Source: Campylorhamphus procurvoides (lineage: Eukaryota; Chordata; Aves; Passeriformes; Dendrocolaptidae). From it: 64,000 nt of DNA. Shown here in pieces: positions 12,518 through 25,360 of this stretch (positions are counted from its first letter, which is position 1; each line of letters opens with the position of its first letter). The notes beneath the pieces are model-generated. The model saw only the letters and a list, made by a program, of their open reading frames with translations. It was not told the origin of the DNA and did no database searches. Both the position numbers and the translations under genes were made by a program. The stretch lies in the NCBI GenBank assembly GCA_013396655.1, contig WBMV01000443.1, positions 497,871 to 561,870 on the forward strand, read 5' to 3'.

Positions 12518-15500
12518 TAATATCTTGCAGCTTCAGCTGTCAGCCCAGACAGCTGACCTGCTGCAGTCTCCAAGGGATGGGATGGCATTGCCTGCAGTTC
12601 TTTGTCTCAGTACAGACCTCTACCATGATGACATCATACTGCACTTTGTGTGTCTCTTACAGAATTTAATTCACATGCTGAGGTTTCCTGCTCTTGCAAT
12701 CTACTTCTGTGAATTAGTCAAGACACCTCTTTGTGACACGTAATTCTTGTGAAACTCCTTGAAAGAAGTAACTAACTAACTAACCAAATAAATAAATAAA
12801 TAAACAGGCTGGGATTCATTACTGAAATCAAGTAACATCCCAGTGGAAAATTCAGCAATAAAACAACTGTGTTGTAAACCAACAATAATTGCAGTAAACC
12901 ATGAGCTGAGAGAAGTCTTGATAAAATAGGTTCTTCCACTCATGAAATATCTAATTGACAAAAACACAGCAAGACACAAACTGAGATAAAAGGGAATTAC
13001 CAATTCTGCACAATACCTTGTCCTTGTTTAATGTAATTCCTGTTTGGACAGAGCACATTCCTTCTCCAGAGCTCCAAGTATGGAAAGGAGAGATCGTCAA
13101 AGGAGTCTGGTAATGAAGTAAGGCTTATGTGCATCTTCTCTATGTACACAGGTTTTATACCATCCTCATGGTCCCAAAACATCCACTTAACATCCAGCTG
13201 ACATTTAGGTGAAAAAAAGGAATGATATGGCACTCCTGATCATAGCTCTTGGACGTAATTGTTCTGTCCCTCCACCATTTACACCCTGGATCTGTTTCTA
13301 TTGCTATACAGGGCTCTGCTCTTCACCATCCCTGAGATATGGGGATTTTAAGGCCAAAGGATCATCTTGCCTATATCACCGGTGTCACAGATTATTAAGT
13401 TTCACTGGACTGCTCCCAAGATTGATTGCAGTAATTGATGTCCAGTGAAAATTCACTTCCAGAAAGACATCTAACCTTGATTTTCCAGGAAGGGTGAAAC
13501 AGAGAACACACTGCTTTCCTTAGCAGTTTGTTCTGGCTAGTGATCTCCCTCAGTCTAAATCACACTGGTCCCCCTCTGTCTGATGAAAGGGCCCTTTTCC
13601 AGATGTGTTCTCTCCACACAAATATTTCCCCAGTAGTCAAATTACTCCTCCATCTTCTTCTTGTCCAAGTAGGTAGTATGTGTTTGAAAGGTGTCTTCTT
13701 CCTGTTTTCAGGAATTTTCTGCTTTCTTTGTCTGGCACTTTTCTGAGATTTCTCCTTTTTACAATCTTTTTTTTTTTCTTCTTTTTGAATATTCTTAATA
13801 GAAAGTGAACTAGGATGCATGCAGCATTACCATTTCGCTCACCCTGATTTTTTTTCACACATAAATACCTATAGACTTAGATGTGTTTCAGCTCTGCAGA
13901 CTAAGAGCATTTATAGGAATAGAATAGGAGCATTTATTCTGTAGTAGTGTGGACTGTGCTTTCAGGTAAGTTTAGATGACTAAAGTAAGTAGAGGAAAAA
14001 CAGGTGGAGAAAAGTCAGAAGTGGAATGTGTCAGAAATATGAAATTATTCAGGGTCTTGCATAAGCATGCAGAGTGCAGCAACCAACGAGGTAGGTAGAC
14101 TTGCTTGCCTTATCTAGACCTAAATTAACGTTCATTTCTTAGTGGAGACCTCCTGCCCTGAACTTGTGGTCAGACAGAGGTTCTGATCTTCCCCAAGGTC
14201 TTTGTTGAAAATTTGGCCCCTGGATCACAGGTAAGACTCAGTTCCAAACAGGCTGGAATTACCTACAGCAGACACTTTAACTCTTTGTGCACTGTACCAT
14301 TTTAAGCAGTGTCATTCATACTCACCCATTCAGGAATTAATCTTGTCATATTTATATCAGGTTCCTTGTTCACTGAGTGTATCATATAGTTAAGATTTTA
14401 ATTAAAATGCTTTCACATGTATTGCTATGAAGGCATAATTTCTTTGCTTTGACGTCTTTCATCCTCATTTCCCTGTTTTTTGTCCGTGGCACCAGAGGTT
14501 TTACACAACACAGCACCACTGTTGCCATCACAGCAATCATCTCTCTCCATTCAGGAATCTCCACATGTCCTGGAAAAAATAAGTAATGCTGAGTCTCAGC
14601 ATAAGGTGAAGAAGCTCAGGCTGGGTTACTCACCCATCATGGCCTGTCTTGTACAAGCATACGTCACATTCTTTGCCTGCAGGAAGGTTGTCCCTTTCCT
14701 ACATATGCAGTCTCACAACTGTGTGATAGGAACAAAATATGCATCCTTTGTTCCTGCTTGGACTGCATTGCTGTTGGCTGTGTTAAAACAAGTTTTGCCC
14801 AAATAATCCGAGCTTCACCAGTGATCTAGCTTATATGGGCCCTGCAGTTATTTATATTTCCACCAATCTTCATCAGCTGTAAATTCCAGCAGCAGTGACT
14901 TTATATCTAATCCTGGATTACTGATGAAAACATCCAGTAGCCCCAAGCACAGACCTGATGTTGTGGAGGCACTGCTCAGAATGCCCCTAATTCATGATGA
15001 TTTATCTGAATTTTCAGACCTGTTATTTATCCTTTTGTCAGTTAGTATCATCCTATGGGGCTTCCCCCCCACATACACACCCTTTTCCCCTTGCCTTTTA
15101 TTGCCTTTTCCTTTGAAAACTAAAACTGTGACATTCAGCAATGTTCTTTTCTACATCAGCTTGCTGGGAGCTCTGTTAGGAGTAGTGGGTTCTTATCCAT
15201 GGGAAAGCATGTGATTATGTTGAGCCACAATATAAATTGAGAGGTAGAGGCCATTTCCTATGACATAAATACAATCCATGAGAATAAAATATAAATACAC
15301 ATAAATATAAACTAGTTCATAAAAACTTGTCAGTTTCTTTTACAGGTTCTGGATGTATATTGCAGATAGGTTTGAGGTTTATGCTTGTTTTAATTTTTAG
15401 CACTGTTCTTAAATAAATGGATTGGTTCCGTCTATGTGTTTTGCTTTAGCAGTGTGGTGTTAAACACATCCAAAATGTTTCAGTCAAGTAAAGATTTAAC

Positions 15501-16099
15501 TTTGTCCAAAAAAAACCCCAAGCCACAGAACTGTAGAAACAGCCAAGCATTGTAGCCATTCCCCAAATAGGGTGTTAGGATTTGGCTATAAACCTAATCT
15601 GTTTAATATGGTTTGGGTTTATGCAGTAGGTCATGGTGGTTAATGTTTAGTGAGCTGAAACAAGAATGGAAGAAAATTATAATGGAAAAGCTTGGTTTGA
15701 AAAAACAACTCTTCATAGATGACTATAAGGGGGATGATTGGACTCGTGGTGTGTATCACATATTTTGGCTAAGCTGGGCTTTGAAAGCCTTTCAGCTGAG
15801 ATAAGCATGATCATCCGAGCAGGGCTTTTTAGCTCAAAACACTCCTAATGTTGGGCTATTGGCATTAGGTGGTGACAGCTGCAGAAGACAGAGGGGGAGA
15901 AACCAGCAGCGTTATGCCTTTGTTGTGGGAAGCAGCAACACAGGAGAGGCAGAATTGCCTAAAATCGGTCTGGTGTGACTTGGGGGGGACCAGGGTTGAG
16001 CCCTGAGCATGAGTCCTGGCACTGTCACCCCCTCCCTCTCCTCTCCTGTCTGTGTACACACAGACTCTCTCTCGTCTGCTGCCTTGCAGCAGTTTATGG
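12518..16099. other. Unique non-coding sequence, no gene recognised
   Basis: Nothing coding is supported. Tetranucleotide runs (ACTA/AACT, then AAAT) lie at about 12768-12804. A T-rich run at about 13768-13787 makes lysine-rich false frames on the minus strand. Two open frames, 14480-14806 and 14924-15214 on the plus strand, lack recognisable domains, and their compositions look like translated non-coding DNA. Confidence 0.55.
12768..12804 (+). repeat. Compound tetranucleotide microsatellite
   Basis: A short (AACT)n block passes through 'aaccaaat' into (AAAT)n. About four units of the first and five of the second are seen. It lies in non-coding DNA 250 bp after a CR1 tail. Confidence 0.8.
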
Positions 16100-16170
16100 A
16101 GTCATACAATATTCTGAGTTGGACAGGACCCTCAAGGTTTTTTGACCCTGTCCACCACCAGGGTCATGTC
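16100..16170 (-). mobile_element. CR1 LINE 3' tail scrap
   Basis: The plus strand reads 'gtcatacaatattctgagttggacaggaccctcaagg', which is the antisense of the second avian CR1 tail type (usually 'agaatattctgagttggaagggaccc…'). Similarity fades after about 16170. The scrap is short and diverged, so the call is moderate. Confidence 0.65.
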
Positions 16171-18789
16171 TCCACCATGCCAATACATCAGTTTTGGGGC
16201 CGTAAAGCCCAACAGCCAATGGAATATGGTGGTAAATGCAGACTCATTAACTCCAGGGCACTAACGAGGTGAGATATTGAAGGTGGTTCTGGAGCTAGTT
16301 TGGTTTCTCTCTGTACTGACCTCCAAAGAGCCCATAAACAGATGGATTCCAGAAAATAATGCACCAGGTTTTGCTTGTTCATAAACCTCTAAGAGCATTT
16401 GTCCTTATCAGTCCTCCTCTAGGCAGCCTGTAGAAGTCTTCCCTCAACGCTCTCTCTAGAAATAGCCATGTCTTAGGGATAATCCCATAACCTTGGTCAT
16501 ATGGGAGAACCCAAACCATCCTCCCTGTATAAAATGCAGAAGAGAAGAGGATGTGGCCCATATGGTGATAAACATGCCTACACACCAGTCTGAGATAATT
16601 CATATGCCCACCTGGTATAACAATTTCTCGTTTCTATGTATCTGTGAATGACCCAATGTTCCCATGGGGTGGCCAGGGAGCAATTTGCTCCCAATTACTG
16701 CCTTTGCTTTACCCCTTACTTCATGGGGCTCTTCAGAAGGTCCTCCAGCCAACAAGCTGAATTACAATGATAGGACCAGTCTCACTAGGTGGCTCAAGGG
16801 CTCAGTTGGAGCTGTGATGAACACCTGCCAGCTCTCAGTTTAAATGGTGAGTCAGAAAAGTTGAAAGAAAGATGTACTGAATGCATAAAACTTGGGCAGA
16901 ACAATCCCATTTTAAGTTACTTTCAGATCAAGCTGGCTACCAAACAAATAACGTTCTTATATTCCAGTACCACTTCCACACAAAGGCTTTTCCTCAGACT
17001 GTTTTCTGCTGGAGGGAGGACTTCAGGGGAAACACCTGGGAAAGTGGAAGAATCAATTCCCCCGACTCCATCCTCTTCCTTGGCACTTATGAGCTAAATT
17101 CCCTCCAAGCACAAAAAAAAAAAAACTTGTTCAAAAGGGTTACTGAAATAAATAAAATAATTAAAACTTTATTTTTAACATCAGTGCCTGTTCATCATAA
17201 CCCATTCAGAGGTGTTTTTTGTCTGACACCTGGAACACCTAACAGGGAGGTGAGTGATTTTCAATAATGTCCTTAGTTAACAATCTAACAAAACCCTGAT
17301 GTGCTAGACCTGAGATAACACCTCAGGACCTGATTTTTTTGAGGCACAGATTCACATTTAGTTCTACAAGGGCTTTTGGTTTTTTTTAACAAGTCTTGTC
17401 ATGCCCTTGACATGGCACAAGTATGAGCAGGTTTCCTTTCTCTGGTTTGTTGTGAAACCACCTTCATTTCATTAATCACTTGTAGAACTGCTATTAAAAT
17501 GCAACACCCTAACCAGTGGTGAAGACACAGCTCCCATATCCTTCAGATCCCCTTTCCACCTTCCCTTCCTTATCTGCTCTGACAGCGTTTAGCTGTGTCA
17601 AAAGCCCAAGTTTTAGCGACACAATTTCCTTTCCCCTTGAATATTTCAGCGCAAGAAGAGCTTTGCTTTTATAAAGACATGTGGTTTAGGCCTCAAGTCA
17701 TCGAGGAATATCATCGGCATCTCAAGTGCAGCATCCCAGATCCAAGCCAGCAGCAATGTGTTGGAGAGGCCGTTAGCCCATCATTTGTTCCTTGATGTTC
17801 TGGACTCATGATCTCAGGGGAACCCATTAGCATTTACACTTTCAGGCAGTTCTGCCCTCCCCTGTTAATAATTACCCAGGGAGGGGATAATTAAAATAGG
17901 TTCTGAGGCTATGAAGAACCTCTGTCCGCCTTCACCACTTACAGAGCCAAATGAGAACTTTAATGTAGATTTGGAGACAACTCCTGAAGGGCTTTGCACC
18001 TTTGTCATGTTCTTGTTGTCATTAAGCACGACCTAATCTTCCATTTCATTTCATTAACCTGAACAGAGGCAAATTTGGAAATGTGACTGCAACACAGCAC
18101 CAGTAAAATTTCCCTAGACACCTGATAAAGTTCTGTCATTATAAAATGGATAATATCATGGGCATGGGCAAGACTGCAGAAACTGAGAACTGGTTAGCAC
18201 AGATTTCCTACAGCATTCTATTCAAATTACTGAATCTCTATAACTTGATTTTCTCACATAAAATGAAGAGGTTCCTTTCATCCAGTCATCAGTAAGAGAG
18301 ATTTTGAGTAGGGATGTGTTCTCTGCCAAGTGCATTTGCCCCATGCTGCAAACAACCAACAACAGCACCAGAAAAACCAGCTCCATGACTGAGCGCTGCT
18401 GGCTGTGCAAGGCAGGGAAGCATACAGGTTAATGAGCTGTGTGAGATGTGTTTTAGCAAGACTCACTGATGGCTTGAGAGCCATCACAGAGCTGCTCATC
18501 ACTGCCTGGTGTGAGTGTGCCCGCAGCGATCTCTGCTGATGGCCTCTTGACACTCCTGCAAAATAATATACCAGTCAGTGTTAGTATCACACTAGACTTG
18601 CTGCAAAAATGGTATGGGGAAAGTCTCATGGTGTTTTAGGAAGAGCTGATTTGAATTCAGGCTCCACCACCTCCACAGACTGAAATTAGATGGCTTGCAC
18701 TGGGTTTGTACTACCCACTGTGCTCCCAGGGATCTGATGTCGGAACCAGGGGACACATCCAATGCTCTGAGCACAGTCTGGCCCCTGGA
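16171..18789. other. Unique non-coding sequence, no gene recognised
   Basis: No gene is seen. An A13 run occurs at 17113-17125. The patch at about 17930-18130 is repeat-free and rich in CATT/AATT cores, resembling a conserved non-coding element, but this cannot be judged without alignment. The overlapping frames at 16789-17097 and 16881-17267 occupy the same DNA in different phases and neither is recognisable. Confidence 0.55.
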
Positions 18790-18902
18790 TTGGAAATCTT
18801 TGGCCTGTCTGCCTTAAAAGATTTCAAAAACTGGAAATCTTTGGCCTGTCTCCCTAAAAAGATTCCAAAGACTGGAAATCTTTGGCCTATCTCCCTTAAA
18901 AG
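18790..18902 (+). repeat. 41-bp minisatellite, about 2.7 copies
   Basis: The core 'tggaaatctttggcct' recurs at 18791, 18832 and 18873, an exact 41-bp period. Each unit continues with a 'gtct.cct.aaaagatt.cAAA' segment. Units differ from one another at a few positions and the third is truncated in the AAAAG region. The period is not a multiple of three, so the repeats cannot encode a repeated peptide in one frame. Confidence 0.92.
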
Positions 18903-20444
18903 CTGTCATTCAACTCGACTTAAGGGGGGAAAAAAAAAAGAGCAGATGAAGCAATCAAAAATAAATATGCCTCCCATTTTTCAAAATTTGATCTTTTTTA
19001 ACTAAAGCCTATATTATTCATGTGCTATATATTTCATTGCTGTTAGTTTCAAAGCTGTTTGAAATCACAGATCAGTTCCTCAGCCACGATGTCTTTATTA
19101 TGCGTACATAAATCATGCATGGAAGGGCCCTGACAGCTGACGACGTAAACTCTCAGGAAGCAAAGCCCCTAAGCCATGTAAAAAATGTATGTCACAGAAA
19201 AAGAAGTATGTCATCTTTATTTCCTTTTTATGGATATTTTTGTCTTGTCATTATCAAGGAAGATTTTTTTTCCCCTCCCTGTGTTTCTACTTAAATGTAG
19301 TTAGTGCAGAGGTAATTTGGTATTTCAATGACACAAATGGAGTACACTTCCCCACAACTGCCTGCATCTTCAAGGATGAGCGTGTTGTAATTATACAGTT
19401 CCAGTTTCATTAACAGCTCTGCTGTGCCCAATATGGTTCATAAGTATTCTGGTGAAATGCAGGACAAAGTTCATTGAATTGTCAGGAGCATTTGGGTGAT
19501 AGAGGACTCATGCAAATTATATTAGAATTGGTTTGTTTTGAAGCCATAGGTTCACTGCAAGATTTGATCAGATTGTTGTAGGGTATTTTTGAGCAGAGAA
19601 AAACCTAAAATCCCCTATTGTACTGTAGCTGATAATCAGGAAAAAAAAATTAAAAAATCAAATAAAACTAAAAAGCTAAGGGATGCTCAGCTAAGAATAT
19701 AAAATAAAAAAAAAACACTTGAACTTACAGTTGACATTTTCATTTTCTCACAGGTGCGTTTTTCTTTTCATTTGCTTTATTCTTTTTTATGGGGGATGCA
19801 GTTCAATGAATTCACCCCTTTAATAAAAAACATTCTTTTGATGAAAAGTTTTGGGATAGTCATAAGTAGCAAACTGTAACAGGTAAAACCTGAAGGGAAT
19901 CTTTAGTTCAGAAAGCAAAGAGCAACCTTCCAAATAAGAAATCGGAGAAACTACCTACTGAAGCACTGGACAATGAATGCTTGTCTGTATACTGGGCTAA
20001 GGACTAAATTATTAAAAAAAATGACAAACAAAAAATAGGTTTATTTTTCCTGCAATGGACATTCATACATTGAGCTTTCAAAATCAGGGCACTGTAGACA
20101 GACTGGTGAGCCCATATTTCAACACCTGAAGAGCAGTGAGCACCTAAGAGCTACCCACCCCTGTTGCTATATTTACTGGAGTTTGGGTATTGTCCTGTGT
20201 GTTGCCACTGCCTGGTGAAAAGCTGCCTCCTAACTGAGTGTGGAAAAAAACTTCATTTTTTAGCCCAAGCAGGTCATCAGCTTGGAGTTCACCTTCTTGT
20301 GTATCTTCCTCTGTTCACAACTATGTTCCACTGCCATCCTACTGCTGTGTGATGCCTTCCTTTATTGAGCAACTACAACTAATTTACTCAAGATGCAGGA
20401 TGAGACAGGCACATACACACACACCAAGAGGGAAATAAAGCTCA
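18903..20444. other. Non-coding sequence with conserved-element-like patch
   Basis: No gene is seen. At about 19060-19170 there is a compact patch with 'tttattatgcgtacataaat' and a CRE-like 'tgacgacgtaa'. Together these look like a cluster of homeodomain/POU-type and bZIP-type sites. A-rich low-complexity DNA lies at about 19640-19720. The frames in this stretch are short and unrecognised. Confidence 0.45.
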
Positions 20445-20664
20445 TACTTCGTGTTGAATATTAGGAAAGCTCTCTTCATCCAGAGGGTACTGGAACAGGT
20501 TCCCATTGAAGTGGACGTGTCCACAAGTTTTCCAGAGCTCAAGGAGTGTTTGGACAATGCTCTGAGGCACCTGGCAGGATTATTGGAGCTGTTCTGCACA
20601 GGGGCATGAATTGAACTTGACGATTCTTGTGAGTCCTTTGCAATTCAGGATATTCTGTGATTCC
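20445..20664 (+). mobile_element. CR1 LINE 3' end, second tail type
   Basis: The stretch follows the CR1 3' region 'ttgaatattaggaaagctctcttcatccagaggg…', continues through 'gtttggacaatgctctgaggcac', and ends in 'caattcaggatattctgtgattcc'. It is 5'-truncated and moderately diverged. The matching of landmarks in order is clear. It lies about 150 bp upstream of another CR1 tail scrap in opposite orientation. Confidence 0.88.
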
Positions 20665-20809
20665 TTCTTTGTTCCCTCTCAGTTATTTGTGCCATTGCTG
20701 ACATCTCGTTCATGGTTTCTCCTCGTTGCTCCAGTGCTCAGTGGTCATGATGGGGGCCTGATCAGAGCAAATATCAGCCCAGATAAATAACTCTTGTTAG
20801 GTCACAATT

Positions 20810-20905
20810 CATAGGATCACAGAGGTATTAGGGGTGAAAGAGACATCTAAGATCATAGAGCCCAAACATTAACCTGGTACCACCATGTTCACCACTCATT
20901 CATCT
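20810..20905 (-). mobile_element. CR1-like 3' tail scrap
   Basis: On the plus strand 'ataggatcacagaggtattaggggtgaaagagacatctaagatcatagagcccaaacattaacc' parallels the antisense CR1 tail ('aatcacagaggttggaaaagacct…aagatcat…gtccaacc'). It then continues with a 'taccaccatgttcacc' landmark. It is diverged and short. Confidence 0.6.
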
Positions 20906-23352
20906 CGTTCCTCTGCTTCTGATCTTAGAGACTTTTGCTCAAAGAAATCCTACCCCCCGTATCTCATCTCATTGAGGAATCCTCTTTCTGGGATGCCACT
21001 AAAGAGGAGCAGAAGCAGCGAGCAAACACCATGCTGTCTGTCTCCTGAGAGAAACACACAGAGAAAGGAATGGCAGATATATAATTCTGTCTGAGGGGAG
21101 AAATTCAGAACCAGCTGGGATGTTTGTTACTGCTTTTATCCTCTTGCCTATGCAAATTAGCAGAGTTCAGAACTAAATGGAAGTGCGTTAAAAGGAAACC
21201 TGAAAGCAGAATCTGTTTCACACACTAGTCCTGCTCCCTTCCTTTGGAAAGACACCTGTGGATACGTTTTCATTAATAATTTCACCCTGTCTCTTCTCTG
21301 ATGTAAATTTACAGGCAAGAAGAAGGAAAAATGCCAAATCAAATGTTGCAGGGAGACTGGTGAGATAATTAGCATATGATGCATAAGAAAGAAGAATCCC
21401 AAGAAGCAAAGCTAGAAGTACATGTACCTATTTGTGACAGCCTTTGGGGGAAGATTCAATTCACTGAGGATCAGTTGTGATTGCATTTTGCTCTTTCCTT
21501 CTCTCACGAACTGAATTCTCCTAGGAATGTCCTTTTTCCTTAAGCTTTTGAACTGATGAAGTACCTGCAGGAAAGAGGGGGAAAAAAGCAACTTTAAAAT
21601 AGATAAGCTGCTTATCTCTTTAGCTGACTTGAATTTGCTGCTGTGTGGAGGAGGATGCTATCAAAATCAGAAGTTTAGAAGTTAATAATGCTGCAAAAGT
21701 TTCTAGATGTGCATCACCAGTACATAACTCATGCTGCACGTTATTCTGTATACTGCTCCTAAATCACTGCTACAGATAAGATTAATCCAGGTACATTGAA
21801 TTTTCTTCTTCAAAAGTTATTCATGGTGTTTAGCTGAGAAAACAGGACTTGTGTGATCATACTTTGTGCCTGTCCAGCTACCTGACAATCTCTTTCAACA
21901 GCCTGTAAACACCCAGATCAACTTTGGCAGAAGGGCAAAGCTCTCAATTATATTAAATTCCAGTGTTTTTATTGAAATCAGAAGTTTTCCGTTGAGTTTT
22001 AGCCAGAATCTGGCCTTTATCTGTAAATTACACATCACTGCTCAGCATATGAATTTCCAAGAGCCACAAGTGCTGCTTCTTGCTAATTCTAATCCTTCTC
22101 AGAGAAAGGATTAGAGGGCACCCAAAAGGACAGGAAATGGGGACGTGCACAGGGATTGCATCCCCTTAGCAGCAATTGGGGGACAGAAAGAGTTCGGAAA
22201 GCTGAGGTGATTCCAAAGGGGTGGAAAAAAAACAGGACAGAAATCCAGAAGAAACTGCACTTTTTAAATACTTCAGTTCATTCAGTAGCCCCTTTTTTTT
22301 GGAGGTATTTAATTCAAGACATGTGAATATTAAAGAAAAAGTTCCCATTGGCTTCTGGGGAAATTTCTGGGATCTGATCAGGGGTGGAGAAAGATTTATG
22401 AAAACAGCAGCCATTTATTAAAAAAAAAAAAAAAGAGAGAGATGCTCAGTGCTGACATTGTGATTTGGCTTATTGTACAAATAAATAGTTATTTGAACAA
22501 GAAAGCCTTTTGGACTTCAACAGGAAACAAAATACTATATTTAGAGAAAAAAAGATGGTTATCAGCTTACTGTCACAGACATTTAAATAGCAAATATTGC
22601 ATTTTAATGATCCTTACTTTAAACAGGGTCTTTGATTTGGTTACTTTCTCTGTTTTTCTATGGGTTTAAAAAATAAAATCTGTTTTAGGAGACAAAATAC
22701 CACTTACTGTGATTTGAATAGAGATGAGATCCAACACTAACCTGTTGCTATCCAAGACAGAGTATACTGTTTGTATGAACAGTAATACAATATCTGTCTA
22801 AATCTTCCACTTTTGCTTGGCCATTCTTAGTGGTTTTCTTTTAAAACTCCAATTATTTTCTGCCCTTGACAGCAGATCCAGCTTCTCTTGTACACTACTG
22901 GAAGTGAATTGAACCAACCTTGTTCTGTCTGACTATGAATCTTGAATTCTTTCCTACACCACTTTACAGACTAGTGGTTACAGCAGTTTCCTGAGAGGCC
23001 AGAAACAGGGATTTGACACCCTCATGGAAGGGAAAGGTTGGGTATGGATATCCCCTTTGTGCATGAGTTCTGTAGTTTGAATGAAGGGTTTCCCTTCTGC
23101 TGTGGTAAAAAATGGCAAAAGTCAAAACCCCCAGTTTTGGATGTAATCTGAGAAAACTTATTGGCTCATGCATCTCATGGGAGAAAACCAAGGTTGATGT
23201 TGATTTCTGGAAATTTATTGGGAGTGAGAAAAGAAATCAGGCATCTGGAAAAATTAACCATAAAAACCTGAGGTGCCCATGAAAAGTAACTGCCTGCAAG
23301 GCTCGATAATGGCTGAATCAGCACCACGATCCTGGATTTAGGCACTTAAATG
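20906..23352. other. Unique non-coding sequence, no gene recognised
   Basis: No coding or RNA gene is supported. An A15 run followed by GA repeats is at 22420-22441. The several 60- to 82-codon frames (for example 22166-22414 minus and 22442-22669 plus) have no recognisable domains. Confidence 0.55.
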
Positions 23353-23680
23353 CCTAAAGGTGATCCAGTAGAGCTGGAGAGGGCCTTTGTACAAGGACAT
23401 GGAGAGACAGGACAGAAGAGAATGGCTTTGAGCTGAAAACCGGTAAATTTAGGTTAGACATTCAGAGGGAATTCTTGTCTGTGAGGATGGTGAGGCCCTG
23501 GCACAGGTTACCCACAAAAGTTGTGGCTACCCCATCCCTGAAAGTGTCCAAGGCCAGGTTGAATGAGGCTTGGAGAAACCTGGGATAGTGGAAGGTGTCC
23601 CTGCCCATGGTAGGGGAGTTGGAAGGAGATGGGTTTCAAGGTCCCTTCTAACCCAAACCATTCTATGATTGCACAATTCT
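23353..23680 (+). mobile_element. CR1 LINE 3' end, avian tail
   Basis: Landmarks in order: 'gagctggagagggcctttgtacaagg', 'gacaggacagaagagaatggc', 'attcttgtctgtgaggatgg', 'ccctggcacaggtt', 'ggtgtccctgcccatgg', 'ccattctatgatt'. This is the typical 3' third of an avian CR1. It is 5'-truncated, with no intact ORF2. It is the first of a run of plus-strand CR1 copies reaching 41.1 kb. Confidence 0.95.
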
Positions 23681-23731
23681 TATAGTTCTGGACTCTGCAT
23701 TTTACAAGGGAAGTGTTCATCACTGTGCTGT

Positions 23732-23822
23732 GATTTATGAGTTTTAAGGTCAGAAGAGACCAATAGTCTATTTCACAGTGTAGGCCATACATTTCACCCA
23801 GTGACTCTTGCATCTAGCTCCA
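23732..23822 (-). mobile_element. Ancient CR1 remnant (antisense tail)
   Basis: The plus strand reads 'ttatgagttttaaggtcagaagagaccaatagtctatttcacagtgtaggccatacatttcacccagtgactc'. This resembles, at low identity, the antisense tail of old CR1 families known from turtles and crocodilians ('ttaaggccagaagggat…gtctgacctcctgcac…aggccacaaaacctcacccag'). It starts only about 50 bp after a young CR1 tail. The match is from memory and needs a profile search. Confidence 0.55.
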
Positions 23823-25118
23823 CAAATCAGGGCTTTGGATCTGCAGCATATTTATTGCATGGAAAAGGTGTCAGGATGACAGTGCTGGCTACTGAAAAAC
23901 GCTGCTCAGCCACTCAGATACACAACTGTGGAGAAAGCTCTCTCTCCCAGCACTACCCACTGTCCCAGTTATCTCAGCTAATGAGATTTGGTTGCTGTCT
24001 TAATACATCTTTAAAAAGAAAGATGCTTTTGTCACCCCTCATTAATCATCTGAGTCATAAATTTCTCATCTAGTATTTATTTTATTTTTACATTTTTGTG
24101 CCCTTTGTATCTTGCCAGAGGCTATTGCGTGCACAAAGTCAGACTCTAAAATAGTATCAGTATTGCTTCTTTCATGTCAACTCATTTTCCTTCAGTTTTC
24201 TTATATTGGAATTTTTGAAATATTGGGCTACCTTAAAATAGGGTTCACCCTTTGAGACAGTTAATTTTTCAGTGTGCTCTCAATCTTGTTCTTTCCTCTT
24301 TCTACACTGTAAATGCCTCACCTCTCTCCTAATTAATTTTCCTACGTTGAAATTTTGTCCTTAAAAAATCATTGTTCTTACTGCTTAGTAGAGGGACTTG
24401 GCTTTGGGCAAGAGGAATGTTTGGAACATGTCGGTTCCGACTTAGTGGTGTGCTATTTTGGTAATACCCAAAGTTGAAATACCCTTGTGAGTTTATGTCT
24501 GCAGCACGTCATTGTAACTATCACACCACAGAAGACACAGCCCTGAACAATGCAGGTAACTCTTGGCATGACTGCACTGCAAATGAGCTGTAATTGCAGC
24601 TCCTGTAATGCACCCACTGCTTCAGATCAGCTCATTCGAGCAGCAATAACATGGCAAACAGTGAGTTCAGATCTTGCCCAAAATGCTGGGTGAATCCCCA
24701 AGGGGATGATTCATGTGGATCCAACCAAATTCCAGTGGTAGCACTGTTTTCAACATCAATCCCATTATTCTCACATAAGGTACCATCCCACCTTTGACCA
24801 CAGTGCAGATATATCTTTCAAACCTGTGAGGGCTCCCTGTTTGTTCTTTAACAATAACTGCATGTTTCAAAGCAAAACCTTTAGGTTTGAGGAAACAGCC
24901 ACTTTGTTTGTTTTCCTTTGAACTTCGTTCATCCTTCAGAAAGGTCTCCTGCCTGCAGATGATGTTTTCTACTCTGTGCAAGATATTTGTGACTTAGAAA
25001 CAGTAATCAAAAGTACAACCTTCATTAGATTTTTAGTGGACCTTCTCTTCAGGAAACTTCTATTCAGGTTCCTGAGAGCAGAATAAGAAAGCACAATTCC
25101 TGTACCTTTAATACTGGA
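23823..25118. other. Non-coding sequence with conserved-element-like patch
   Basis: No gene is recognised. The segment at about 24530-24660 is compact, repeat-free and balanced in composition, with 'gagctgtaattgcagctcctgtaatgc', and might be a regulatory element. The 104-codon minus frame at 24667-24981 has no identifiable domain. Confidence 0.45.
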
Positions 25119-25360
25119 GAAGTGGCTTCAAATTGACAAAGGGCAGGGTAAGACAAGATTTTCTTGTCTATGAGGGTGGGCAAGCCCTGGCACAGGTTGG
25201 GCAAAGAAGCTGTGTCTGCCCCATCCCTGGAGGCGTTCAAGACCAGGTTGGATAGGACTTGGGACAACCTGGGATAGTGGAAGATGTCCCTGCCCATGGC
25301 AGGAGGTTGGATGCAGACAATCTTTAAGGTCCAACCCAAACCATTCTATGATTCTGCAGT
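25119..25360 (+). mobile_element. CR1 LINE 3' end, avian tail
   Basis: The copy starts near 'agtggcttcaaattgacaaagggcaggg' and passes through 'gagggtgggcaagccctgg' and 'gatgtccctgcccatggcagg'. It ends at 'aacccaaaccattctatgattctg'. It is more 5'-truncated than the copy at 23.4 kb, and in the same orientation. Minus-strand open frames overlapping it are antisense CR1, not genes. Confidence 0.95.

Noticed and set aside
18790..18902. Direct repeats considered as a CRISPR array
   Set aside because: The units are contiguous at 41 bp without unique spacers, and the genome is clearly vertebrate.
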